Below are positions 35,021-44,104 of a DNA stretch of 64,000 nucleotides, piece after piece. The notes beneath the pieces are model-generated. The model was given only the letters and a program-made list of their open reading frames with translations. It made no database searches and was not told where the DNA came from. Each line of letters starts with the position of its first letter. The first letter of the stretch is position 1. This stretch comes from Sulfurimonas aquatica (GTDB lineage: Bacteria > Campylobacterota > Campylobacteria > Campylobacterales > Sulfurimonadaceae), in NCBI RefSeq assembly GCF_017357825.1, contig NZ_CP046072.1, positions 1,116,001 to 1,180,000 of the forward strand, read 5' to 3'. A program made the position numbers and the translations under genes.

Positions 35021-37738
35021 ATGAGTAAAACAGTTACCATAATAGACACCTTTGGCTTTTTCTTTAGAAGCTTTTATGCCCTTCCACAACACCTAAAAAA
35101 TAAAGATGGTTTTCCAACAGGACTTTTAACTGGTTTTACAAACTTTATCTCGACTCTTCAAAAAGAGCATGACAGTGATTACATCATCTTTGCTATTGAC
35201 ACGAAGGGAAATACTTTTAGAAATGAGATAGACCCTAACTATAAGGCAAATAGAAGTGCACCGCCACCGGAGCTCTCTATGCAACTCCCTGTAGCTATAG
35301 AGTGGATAGATAAGATGGGTTATAAAACTCTTGGTATGAGTGGGTATGAAGCGGATGATATGATAGCAACTGTGACATACCTAGCAAAAGAGCAGGGACA
35401 TAAAGTAAGAGTAGTATCTCACGATAAAGATCTTTATCAGCTCATAGATGATGATAGAGTGACTATAGTCGATGCCATTAAACGCAAAAGCGTAAATGAA
35501 GCAGCTTGTTATGAGAAGTATGGTGTTACGCCGAGCCAATTTATAGATTATCAGTCAATACTAGGGGATAGTGCGGATAACGTTCCTGGCGTTAAGGGAA
35601 TAGGTAAGGTTGGAGCTGAAAAACTTTTAAAAGAGTTTGAAACGCTTGATAAGATTTATGAAAACCTTGAAAGCATAAAGGGTGCTAACCAGAAAAAACT
35701 CATAGAGTCTAAAGAGCAAGCTTATATGTCCAAAGAGCTCGTAACTCTTAAGCACGATGTATTTGACACTATAGACTTTGAAGAGTATAAAATGGATATT
35801 GAAAATCCATTTTTAAATATCTATGACGAGCTGGTTCAGTATGAGCAAAACGCGGTTCTTCGCGTTCTTCACGCTAAAAATATGGTGAGTGATGAAGATC
35901 AAAAAAGCGCCATTGCCAATGTGATGCCAGATGAGATGCAAATGCCACAGTTGGACTTTAAAGCTACACTAATTACCGATGTTACAATTTTAAATAAAAT
36001 ACTAGATAAACTCACACCAGATACAGTGGTGGCGTTTGATACAGAGACGACAGGTTTAGAGTATGACAAAGATAAGCTCGTTGGTTTTAGTTTTTGTACG
36101 GATGAGAAAGAGGCATTTTATGTTCCCTTTGCTCACTTTTATCTTGGAGTGCCTGAGCAAATTAGTGAAGAAGATATAAAAGTCGCTATTAGAAAAATCT
36201 TCAACTCAAAAGTAGTTGGGCATAACATCAAGTTTGATATGCACTTTGTAAGTAGGTTTTTAGAAGATGACACTCTTGAAGTTTATGCCGATAGTATGAT
36301 TTTAGCTTGGCTGATAAACTCTGAGTCTGCACTCTCTCTTGATAAACTCAGCGATAAGCTCTTAGGCCATGAGATGGTGGCGTTTAAAGATACTGTCAAA
36401 AAGGGTGAAACATTTGCTGGAGTAGAACTTGAAGACGCTTGTAAGTATGCTGCTGAAGATGCTTTTATAACTGCAAAACTTTATAATCTTTTTCTACAGA
36501 AGTTAGAACTTCAAGACGCTATGCATCTTATTGAAGAAGCAAGGGATGTTGAGTTTCCTTTTATTAAAACACTCCTTACAATGGAGAAAGAGGGGATAGA
36601 AGTAGATAGTGCATTTTTAGAAGAGTTTTTGGTTGAGGTCAAGGCTACTCTATCATCTCTTACTAGCTCTATCTATGAGCTTGCAGGAACTGAGTTTAAC
36701 ATCAACTCGACAAAACAACTCGGCGTTATACTTTTTGAAACGCTAGAGTTACCTGTTGGAAAGAAAACAAAAACAGGTTACTCAACAGACGAGAAGGTTT
36801 TAAGTGGTCTTAAAGACGCTCATAAAATCATTCCTAAACTTTTAGAGTATCGCGAGGTTTATAAACTTTTCTCAACTTACATTGAGCCACTACTAAAGCT
36901 TAGTCGTGAGAGTAGTAGAAGTCGTATTCACACCTCTTTTGTTCAAACGGGAACTGCAACGGGGCGTTTAAGCTCTAAAAATCCAAATCTGCAAAACATT
37001 CCAACGCGAACACCACTTGGCGCAAAAATCCGTCAGGCGTTTGTAGCGGGTAAGGGCAAGAAACTTATAGGGATAGATTATTCTCAGATAGAGTTGCGTT
37101 TACTTGCACACTTCTCAGAAGATAGCGTTTTAGTGGATGCCTTTAAAAACGACAAAGACATTCACCTCCAAACCGCCATAGTGCTTTTTGGTGAAGAAGA
37201 CGCTCCTAGCAAGCGCTCAGTGGCAAAAACTGTAAACTTTGGACTTCTGTATGGAATGGGACAAAAAAAGCTTTCAGACACTCTTAAAATCACTACTAAA
37301 GAGGCAAAAGAGATAATAGAGAAGTATTTCGAATCTTTTCCTACGGTAAAGACATATTTTCGCTCTATAGTTGACCGTTCTAAAGAGTATGGCTACATCG
37401 AGACGCTCCTTAAACGCCGTCGTTATTTTGACTATGAAAATGCAACACCAATGTTTAGAGCGGCATATGAGAGAGAGTCTGTAAACTCTGTTTTTCAAGG
37501 AAGTGCGTCTGACCTTATAAAGCTAAGCATGAACAAAATTCATCAAGTGATAGAAGAGGAAGAACTTAACGCGACTATGCTTTTACAAATTCATGATGAA
37601 CTTATCTTTGAAGTAAATGCTGAGGAAGCTGATATGTTGGGAGATAAGTTCCGTGCTATCATGGAAGGCATTATGGAGTTAAACATTCCACTTAAAGCGA
37701 GTCTCAACATTGGCGATAACTGGAGTGAGTTGAAGTAG
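35021..37738 (+). CDS. polA: DNA polymerase I (PolA)
   Basis: 905 aa with all three activities. The 5'-3' exonuclease domain (about 1-290) has IDTFGFFFRSFYAL, SGYEADDMIAT and GDSADNVPGVKGIG. The 3'-5' proofreading domain (about 310-500) keeps the metal-binding DTETTGLEYD, GHNIKFDMHF and YAAEDAF. The polymerase domain has motif A DYSQIELRLLAHFS, motif B RSVAKTVNFGLLYGMGQ and motif C LLQIHDELIFEV. It fills gaps and removes RNA primers in replication and repair. A small hairpin GAAGTA-GTTT-TACTTC lies at the stop shared with the convergent flagellar gene. Confidence 0.98.
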   Translation: MSKTVTIIDTFGFFFRSFYALPQHLKNKDGFPTGLLTGFTNFISTLQKEHDSDYIIFAIDTKGNTFRNEIDPNYKANRSAPPPELSMQLPVAIEWIDKMGYKTLGMSGYEADDMIATVTYLAKEQGHKVRVVSHDKDLYQLIDDDRVTIVDAIKRKSVNEAACYEKYGVTPSQFIDYQSILGDSADNVPGVKGIGKVGAEKLLKEFETLDKIYENLESIKGANQKKLIESKEQAYMSKELVTLKHDVFDTIDFEEYKMDIENPFLNIYDELVQYEQNAVLRVLHAKNMVSDEDQKSAIANVMPDEMQMPQLDFKATLITDVTILNKILDKLTPDTVVAFDTETTGLEYDKDKLVGFSFCTDEKEAFYVPFAHFYLGVPEQISEEDIKVAIRKIFNSKVVGHNIKFDMHFVSRFLEDDTLEVYADSMILAWLINSESALSLDKLSDKLLGHEMVAFKDTVKKGETFAGVELEDACKYAAEDAFITAKLYNLFLQKLELQDAMHLIEEARDVEFPFIKTLLTMEKEGIEVDSAFLEEFLVEVKATLSSLTSSIYELAGTEFNINSTKQLGVILFETLELPVGKKTKTGYSTDEKVLSGLKDAHKIIPKLLEYREVYKLFSTYIEPLLKLSRESSRSRIHTSFVQTGTATGRLSSKNPNLQNIPTRTPLGAKIRQAFVAGKGKKLIGIDYSQIELRLLAHFSEDSVLVDAFKNDKDIHLQTAIVLFGEEDAPSKRSVAKTVNFGLLYGMGQKKLSDTLKITTKEAKEIIEKYFESFPTVKTYFRSIVDRSKEYGYIETLLKRRRYFDYENATPMFRAAYERESVNSVFQGSASDLIKLSMNKIHQVIEEEELNATMLLQIHDELIFEVNAEEADMLGDKFRAIMEGIMELNIPLKASLNIGDNWSELK

Positions 37739-37740
37739 TT

Positions 37741-38016
37741 TTACTTCTTCGTCATGTTGTAGATAAAACTAAAAACTTCGGCAATAGCCTTATACATCTC
37801 AGCTGGGACTTCTCTATCTAAGTCAACTTTAGAGAGAAGTTCCACTAAATCTTCATCTTTTTTTATCGGTATGTCATTCTCTTTTGCAATTTTTATGATT
37901 GTCTGCGCAGTGTGACCTTCACCTTTAGCAGTTACTTTTGGAGCTGAGCTTACAGAGGCGTCATATTTTAACGCGACCGCTTTTTCTTTTATCTCTTTAA
38001 CTTCAATATCTTTCAC
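37741..38016 (-). CDS. FlhB C-terminal-domain-like protein (FlhB2/FlhX type)
   Basis: 91 aa matching only the cytoplasmic C-terminal domain of FlhB, beginning KAVALKYD and continuing GEGHTAQTIIKIAKENDIPIKKDEDLVELLSKVDLDREVPAEMYKAIAEVF in family pattern. The NPTH autocleavage motif is absent. Such stand-alone domains occur in Campylobacterota and can take the place of the cleaved FlhB fragment in the switch from hook to filament export. Its start overlaps the FliK-like gene end by 4 nt. Confidence 0.88.
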   Translation of the reverse strand: MKDIEVKEIKEKAVALKYDASVSSAPKVTAKGEGHTAQTIIKIAKENDIPIKKDEDLVELLSKVDLDREVPAEMYKAIAEVFSFIYNMTKK

Positions 38017-38951
38017 GCTTTTACCTCAAATCCAAGAGCTATGCTTGAGTGTGCGTCTTCATATGCAGGTGCTTCATCCTCAACAAAACGAATGGAAGAG
38101 GGGTTGATTCCTACATCAAGTAGTTGGCGTTTAAGTTGCGGCAAGTTTTCTTGCAATAGTTTTTTAAGAGCGCTATTTTGCGTGTTGATATTCATACTGA
38201 GTTGATTTGTCTCAAACATTCCTAAACGCAGTTTAATCTCTCCGTATTCTTTTAGTTTTAGCTCTATATCGCAGAAGAATTTATCCTCTTTAGCCGTTTT
38301 TATATTGATGCTTCCCTCTTCTAATGCATCCCAAGAGTATGGAAGATACAAAGATGAAGAGTCGTTTAAATGCGATAGGAGTTGATGATAGTCTATCTGC
38401 AGAGTTAGCTTATCTATCTGTTTTAAAAGTTCCTGTTTGTTTGGGTGCGTAGAGCTACTTAACTCCTCTTGTGTTTTAAGAAGTACCGCTTTTAAATCAT
38501 GTGAGAGAAGCTCTTTTATTTGAACTCCTGAGAGTGTTTTATCTAGGTGTTTTATCTTAGACTCTAAGAAAACCCCAGAGTTTTCAATCTTTGACTTAAG
38601 ACCTTTTTCATCTATATTTTTTATGTCGCTGAGCATTGTTTGGAGCAGTTTTTCTAGTGGCAGTGGATTTTTATCTTGCTTTAGTAGTGCGAGCAGCTCT
38701 TTTAAGTTATTTGCTCCATTGCCTATCTCTTTAAGAGTAGGGTTGTTTTTGACTAAGGAGAGCAGTAACTTATTTTGTGATTCATCATTTGCGCTATCTT
38801 TTAGTATGCTTGAGAGTAGTGATTTTAACTCTTTTCCCTCAGAGAGTTTTGCAAGTTCTTTTGGCGAAGCGTCTTTTATGACTTCACTCAGCGCCTTGTT
38901 TGTATTTGGCAAGAGGATGTTAAGCGTCTGCTTTGTATCTATACCTACCAT
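38013..38951 (-). CDS. FliK-like flagellar hook-length control protein
   Basis: 312 aa, soluble and Leu/Lys/Ser-rich with long helical N-terminal repeats (ELAKLSEGKELKSLLSSILKD). The C-terminal part GEIKLRLGMFETNQLSMNIN...LPQLKRQLLDVGI fits the FliK C-terminal (Flg_hook) pattern. FliK measures the hook and signals to FlhB-C to change export specificity. The 4-nt overlap with the FlhB-C-like gene supports a joint role. The call rests on the C-terminal pattern and this neighbour. Confidence 0.68.
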   Translation of the reverse strand: MVGIDTKQTLNILLPNTNKALSEVIKDASPKELAKLSEGKELKSLLSSILKDSANDESQNKLLLSLVKNNPTLKEIGNGANNLKELLALLKQDKNPLPLEKLLQTMLSDIKNIDEKGLKSKIENSGVFLESKIKHLDKTLSGVQIKELLSHDLKAVLLKTQEELSSSTHPNKQELLKQIDKLTLQIDYHQLLSHLNDSSSLYLPYSWDALEEGSINIKTAKEDKFFCDIELKLKEYGEIKLRLGMFETNQLSMNINTQNSALKKLLQENLPQLKRQLLDVGINPSSIRFVEDEAPAYEDAHSSIALGFEVKA

Positions 38952-39045
38952 AAAGCCCTCTTTGTAAATTTTAAATCACCTTCATTTTATAGCAAATATT
39001 CAAAAAATTTCCTTATAATGTTAGAAAAATTTAAAAGTAGAAGAT

Positions 39046-39585
39046 ATGCATAAAGAACTACAACTCAAACACTACTTTATTAGCTCTGACATTACAACTC
39101 TTAAAGAGAAAATGAGTAAGTACTACCCAGAGTATATACTCTACAGAGACAAAACAAATCCAGATTACGCTTTAAACGCAAAAAAGTTTATAGAGATTTG
39201 TAGTGACTTTAAAGAGAGTAATGCCTTTTTACATCAAGAGTATGAGCTGGCGTTTAAGTTAAATGCCACTGGCGTTCATCTCACTTCTACACAGTTTGAA
39301 GATATAAAAAAAGCAAAAGAGTTAGGACTAAAAGTCATAGTAAGTACGCATACTCATGAAGAGGTTTTAGAAGCTGAAGCTCTTGGAGCTGATTACGTTA
39401 CATATAGTCCTATTTTCGCTTCTCCTGGAAAAGGTGAGCCAAAGGGGATAGAAGACTTGAAGTCATTACTAAAAAAATGCAATGTAAAAGTTTTTGCTCT
39501 TGGTGGAATTATAAATGAAGTGGAAGTAGAGCAGATAGCTAAAACCAAAAGTTATGGTTTTGCTTCTATAAGGTATTTCGATTAG
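39046..39585 (+). CDS. ThiE/TenI-like thiamine phosphate synthase family protein
   Basis: 179 aa, shorter than usual ThiE (about 210). The TIM-barrel motifs seen are GVHLTSTQFEDIK, VIVSTHTHEEVLEAEALGADYVTYSPIFASPGKG and VFALGGI. The N-terminal strand (KHYFISSDI) and EYILYRDKTN stand in for the usual LYLITD and the Arg/Lys-containing phosphate contacts. It may catalyse pyrimidine-thiazole joining in thiamine synthesis or be a TenI-type protein. It converges on the TonB-dependent receptor with a 4-nt overlap. Confidence 0.78.
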   Translation: MHKELQLKHYFISSDITTLKEKMSKYYPEYILYRDKTNPDYALNAKKFIEICSDFKESNAFLHQEYELAFKLNATGVHLTSTQFEDIKKAKELGLKVIVSTHTHEEVLEAEALGADYVTYSPIFASPGKGEPKGIEDLKSLLKKCNVKVFALGGIINEVEVEQIAKTKSYGFASIRYFD

Positions 39586-41741
39586 AAAGTGTAAGTGTAG
39601 TTTATATGGTAGTTCCTTCCTTCTCTAAGTATCCCACCGTTTGTACGATAGTAATAACTTGGAAGTCTAACCTCTTCATCAAGTAGATTTTTCACACTGA
39701 GTCTGATTTTTGATGAGTCTGAGAATCTATAAGTGATAGTTTCATCTAAAATTTGATAATAATCTACTGTGGTACTCTTGGTTTCAAATGCATCATTTTG
39801 AAGTGTTTGTGAGTAGTACTGCCAAGTTGTACCAAAGGAGAGTTTACTAAAAGGAGTGTATACGTACATCGCTTTAAACATAAAGTTTGATATATCTGGC
39901 ATATCTTGGTTAAATTCTGGAGTTATTACAATAACCTCTTGTCCATTTATTGTTTCTATATTGTCATCTATTGGATTAATATATTTTGCATCTATATATG
40001 AAGCATTAAGGTAGAGATTATGTGCTTTTTTTGTTCTAAAGAAGTACTCGAACTCAACTCCTTTGTTTGTTCGTGAATTCATATTTTGGTAACCCTCTGG
40101 AGTACTAAACGTAAGTTCATCAATATCGATAACATTGTAAAGCTCTGAATAGTATAGATTTAGAGAGAACTTATGGTTTAAGTTTGGAATGTAGGTCAAA
40201 GAAGCTTCATAGGTATTTGTCTCTTCTGGCTTTAAGTTTTCATCTCCAGCGCGGTAGCCTAAGTGACCATTTGTATAGGCCTCTGTGAAGGTCGGTGCTC
40301 TAAAAGCTGAGCCATAAAGTAGTTTTGCTATAAGTTTGTCGTTTGCTCTATAGACTAAACCTGCTCGTGAACTTAGTCTTGTATCTAAGTCTGAGTAGTC
40401 ATCTACTCTAGCGCCAAGAACAAGATCAACACTGTCACTTAGAGCTATGAGGTCTTGAATATGAGCGTACAAAATAGTTCTCTGCGTTTTGCTAAAGATT
40501 TTTTTATTTGTAGGGTCTGTGCTTAGTGTTTGATAGTATGCAGGCTCCGGCCCTTTAAAATAGTTCAGTAAGGCATCAAAAGCATTGATACTTTTAAAGT
40601 AGTCTATGTTATCGATAATTTTATTTTCAATGCTACTAGAAAAGTCATTGGCAATTAAGTCAGTTTGTCTAGCACCGATACCAAAAGAGATACTGTTTGA
40701 AGCTACTTTAGGGAGTGTTAGTATCACATCCGCTTTAAGGTTTTGCTCCTCTTGGTAGTCAAAAACATAAAAAGCTTCGTTCATCGTTAATCCAAAACTG
40801 GCAAATTGTGCGGCAAAATTAGTAGGGTCAGGGTCTAGATAGCCTTTGATATCTGATACTCTATTTGAGTAACCAAATTTTGTCTCAAGTTTGTAATTTT
40901 GAATATTTGTCTTGTATGAGAGTTGTGAAAGAAGGTAGGTATCTTTATGTCCTCTGTCTTGATTAGGGTATATATCACCTTTTAGAGAGTAGAAGTTACC
41001 ATAGTGACTACTTTTATATCTTGTTAAAAACTCAAAACCACCATTTTTTGCCTTAAAACCAAGGGAAAGGTTTTCCATAGTCTCATCAGTTGTGTCTCCA
41101 TCGGGATCGCTCAGAGTTTTATCGTTTTGTGCATAGTAAGCATCACTCATTATGCTCCAATCTCCAACTTGAGTGTTGAGATTTCCACCTGTATTCATGT
41201 TTTTATAACTTCCGCCACCCCAATAGAACTTATTGGTATTGCTATTTTTACCTAGCTTTGTGATGATATTTACTGCACCATAAAATGCACCAGCACCATA
41301 AACAGTCGAAGCAGGTCCACGGAGTATCTCTATCTTCTCTACAAGATCAAGTGGAAAGTCCATGTAAAAGCCACTTGTTCCAGAGGCTTCGTTATTTATA
41401 GCTACTCCATCTATAAGTACTTTTATCTTGTCAGATATAAATGAGTTTGGATTTTTAAAACCACGGATATTTGTTATTGGTTTTCCCAGTTGAGCCATTT
41501 GCATCTGGATTCCAGGGAGCATGCCAAGAGCTTCGCCAATATTTAAAACACCACCATCTACAAAGGTCTGTGCATCTATAACCGTTACAACAGAAGGTAA
41601 ATAGTCAACATTTAGTGATTTTTTCGTGGCAATATTACTTGCTTCATTTAACAAAGATTCAAAATCTTCCATCATTGCAGAATCTCCACTAGCAAAGAGT
41701 AGTGGGGAAGTCAGAATAGATGTTATAAATAGTTTTTTCAT
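39582..41741 (-). CDS. TonB-dependent outer-membrane receptor
   Basis: 719 aa with signal peptide (MKKLFITSILTSPLLFASG). The plug domain (about residues 45-160) has PSVVTVIDAQTFVDGGVLNIGEALGMLPG, NIRGF, VLIDGVAIN and EILRGPASTVYGAGAFYGAVNIITK. A 22-strand barrel follows, ending in an aromatic residue (YHINYTYTF). No clear TonB box motif was pinned down. The ligand is unknown. It is divergent from a DUF4154-like gene, histidine kinase and response regulator, which suggests signalling linked to uptake. No Fur box was recognised in the 102-nt intergenic region. Confidence 0.93.
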   Translation of the reverse strand: MKKLFITSILTSPLLFASGDSAMMEDFESLLNEASNIATKKSLNVDYLPSVVTVIDAQTFVDGGVLNIGEALGMLPGIQMQMAQLGKPITNIRGFKNPNSFISDKIKVLIDGVAINNEASGTSGFYMDFPLDLVEKIEILRGPASTVYGAGAFYGAVNIITKLGKNSNTNKFYWGGGSYKNMNTGGNLNTQVGDWSIMSDAYYAQNDKTLSDPDGDTTDETMENLSLGFKAKNGGFEFLTRYKSSHYGNFYSLKGDIYPNQDRGHKDTYLLSQLSYKTNIQNYKLETKFGYSNRVSDIKGYLDPDPTNFAAQFASFGLTMNEAFYVFDYQEEQNLKADVILTLPKVASNSISFGIGARQTDLIANDFSSSIENKIIDNIDYFKSINAFDALLNYFKGPEPAYYQTLSTDPTNKKIFSKTQRTILYAHIQDLIALSDSVDLVLGARVDDYSDLDTRLSSRAGLVYRANDKLIAKLLYGSAFRAPTFTEAYTNGHLGYRAGDENLKPEETNTYEASLTYIPNLNHKFSLNLYYSELYNVIDIDELTFSTPEGYQNMNSRTNKGVEFEYFFRTKKAHNLYLNASYIDAKYINPIDDNIETINGQEVIVITPEFNQDMPDISNFMFKAMYVYTPFSKLSFGTTWQYYSQTLQNDAFETKSTTVDYYQILDETITYRFSDSSKIRLSVKNLLDEEVRLPSYYYRTNGGILREGRNYHINYTYTF

Positions 41742-41843
41742 ATATTAAGTCCGTGTTTAAATTTAGTTAGTATATATATGATACAATTTATAGGGTTATA
41801 TTAACTTTAATCTTATAATTTTAACTTATGAAGAGATATTGAA

Positions 41844-42398
41844 ATGCTGAGTTTTTTACGCTGTATATTACTTTTTTCATTGTTAATGGGTGCACCTGTA
41901 AGGGCCTCTTATTATGATGAAGATATATTAGATATATATGCAAAAATTTTACCCCGTTTTGTATTAATGACTAAGCAAGAAAATATAGAACAGAAAAAGA
42001 TTACAATCTGTTTAGTACATGAAAAACTTGACCGAACAAATGCTAAAGCTTTTGTGAAAAAAGTTAACAATATCTATCCTGATGGAATAAAAAAATACCC
42101 AATAGAATTTAACTACACATTTTACTCTCATATTCAAGGTTGTGAAAATACAAACCTAATTTTTTTATTTTCTACTAGAGGTGAAAACCTTGAAGAGGTG
42201 GTAGAGTTCGCTAAAAAGAAAAAAATATTAACTGCATCATATGATGAAGAAATGATTAAATATGCTGCTGACTTTTCTCTATTTTTAGGAAGAAAAATAG
42301 TCCCTTATATAAATATGGACTCCATTATGGAAAAAGAGATTAAGCTCAACAATGTCTTACTCCAAATATCAAAAATATACTCAAAGAGGCATGACTAA
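41844..42398 (+). CDS. YfiR/DUF4154-like periplasmic protein
   Basis: 184 aa with a signal peptide (LRCILLFSLLMGAPVRA). The pattern YAKILPRFVLMTKQ, KKITICLVHEKLD, and the C-terminal AADFSLFLGRKIVPYINMDSIMEKEIKLNNVLLQISKIY resembles the DUF4154/YfiR family, whose members bind in the periplasm to partner cyclases or kinases. Its stop overlaps the downstream histidine kinase ATG by one base, so they are coupled. A role as a periplasmic sensor for the kinase is inferred. Confidence 0.72.
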   Translation: MLSFLRCILLFSLLMGAPVRASYYDEDILDIYAKILPRFVLMTKQENIEQKKITICLVHEKLDRTNAKAFVKKVNNIYPDGIKKYPIEFNYTFYSHIQGCENTNLIFLFSTRGENLEEVVEFAKKKKILTASYDEEMIKYAADFSLFLGRKIVPYINMDSIMEKEIKLNNVLLQISKIYSKRHD

Positions 42399-44104
42399 TG
42401 TTTAAGTTTGAGTATAAAATTATTATTAGTATTATTGTCTTTACACTATTTATAGTTGGGGCTCAGCGTTACCAGACTTCTCAAAGTATCATGAGTCAGT
42501 TTATGCAGGCAAAAAAAGAGAAAAATGAACTTTTAATTACTACTGTAGTGCCAATAGTCAGTTTAAATCTTTCCCTTGGTTTGGATGATGCCTATAAAGA
42601 GTATCTAAAGAAAATCACCACTCAAAATAGCTATATAGAATCTATTCGACTTGTAGATATGAATGAGAGGCTTATCTATCTCTACGAGAGAAATGCGGAG
42701 ACTCTTTGGAATAAAGATGGTATGAGTTACGCTCATGCAAATGTGATTGATAATCTTACAGGCGATAAACTTGCAAAGATAGAATTTTTATTTTCTAGTA
42801 AAGATTATGAAGAGATAGTGGAGAAAAACACAAGTGTAAGTATTGAGATTTTACTAGCTACTCTAGTTCTCTTGGGTACTTTTATATTTTTAGTTAAACG
42901 CGAGTTTAGGCATCTCAAAAAGTTATTGAAAAATGTTTTAAAATACAGTCCTAAGGAAAATAACTTTCCACTGCAAAAATCTAATCATTCTGATGAGTTT
43001 GGATTAATACAAAATGCAATTATCTCCATGGTATTAAAAATAAATAGCTACTCTCAAGAGCTAGACATGTTAAACAGATCCTTAGAAGAGAAGGTGGAAA
43101 CTAGAACTAAAGAGTTAGAAAAAGAGAAAGATAGAGTAGATGAATTACTCAAAATCAAATCAAAATTTATAGCAAATATCTCGCATGAGATTAGAACTCC
43201 GATAAACGCCATTATAGGCATGACGCATCTTGTAAGCGAGACTGATTTAGATAATAAACAGAGAAGTTTTGTAGACAAAATAGAATCAGCATCTAAGAGT
43301 CTCCTTAGCATTATCAATGATATATTAGACATCTCTAAGATTGAAGCTCAAAAGTTACATATAGAGAGTATTGATTTTGATATGAATGAACTTCTCTTAA
43401 GTGTGAGAGATATCATAGAGTACAAGGCTCAAGAAAAAGAGCTGGCGTTTGATATAGTTTATGAATCGCAAGAGTCTTACTATAGTGGAGATGCATTGAG
43501 AATCTCACAAGTCCTTTTAAATCTTTTAAATAACGCCATAAAATTTACACAGAGTGGCTCAGTGAGTTTAAGGGTTGAAGAGTTAGAAGACTCTATAGTA
43601 AGTTTTCGCATCAAAGATAGTGGCATAGGTTTAAATCAAGAAGATATAGAGACTCTGTTTAAGCCCTTTACTCAAGCAGATGATAGTACTACAAGAAAGT
43701 ATGGTGGAACGGGACTTGGACTTAGTATATCAAAAGAGCTAGTAGAGTTGATGGGTGGTAAAATGGATGTTGTAAGTAAGGTAGATGAGGGAAGTGAGTT
43801 TAGCTTTGTCATAAAACTACAAAAAGTTAAAAAGCCTTCAGTGCAAAAGAGAAGAGTTGCAAAAAAAGAGCACTTAGAGTTGAGTGCTAAAGAGAAGTTG
43901 TCTTCAAGTAAAAGGGATGAACTTTTTACTCAGTTATACGAAGCCGCTAAGAGCATGTTTCCAAAAGCATGTGAACCACTCATAAATGAGATAGAAAAGT
44001 ATAAACTCTCTGAGGATGATGAAGAGTTCTATAAAAAAATAAAGGGACTTTTTAGGAGATATAAACTTAAAGAGATAGTAGTACTAATGGAGGGATATCT
44101 ATGA
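42398..44104 (+). CDS. Membrane sensor histidine kinase
   Basis: 568 aa. There are two membrane helices (about residues 7-22 and 148-166) around a periplasmic domain of about 125 residues, then a HAMP-like linker and a coiled coil. HisKA has His263 in NISHEIRTP. The ATPase has LLNLLNNAIKFTQ (N box), RIKDSGIGL (G1), PFTQADDST and GGTGLGLSISKELVELMGG (G2). The ~75-residue tail after the ATPase is helical and of unknown function. Its start overlaps the YfiR-like stop, and its end overlaps the response regulator by 4 nt. Confidence 0.93.
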   Translation: MFKFEYKIIISIIVFTLFIVGAQRYQTSQSIMSQFMQAKKEKNELLITTVVPIVSLNLSLGLDDAYKEYLKKITTQNSYIESIRLVDMNERLIYLYERNAETLWNKDGMSYAHANVIDNLTGDKLAKIEFLFSSKDYEEIVEKNTSVSIEILLATLVLLGTFIFLVKREFRHLKKLLKNVLKYSPKENNFPLQKSNHSDEFGLIQNAIISMVLKINSYSQELDMLNRSLEEKVETRTKELEKEKDRVDELLKIKSKFIANISHEIRTPINAIIGMTHLVSETDLDNKQRSFVDKIESASKSLLSIINDILDISKIEAQKLHIESIDFDMNELLLSVRDIIEYKAQEKELAFDIVYESQESYYSGDALRISQVLLNLLNNAIKFTQSGSVSLRVEELEDSIVSFRIKDSGIGLNQEDIETLFKPFTQADDSTTRKYGGTGLGLSISKELVELMGGKMDVVSKVDEGSEFSFVIKLQKVKKPSVQKRRVAKKEHLELSAKEKLSSSKRDELFTQLYEAAKSMFPKACEPLINEIEKYKLSEDDEEFYKKIKGLFRRYKLKEIVVLMEGYL

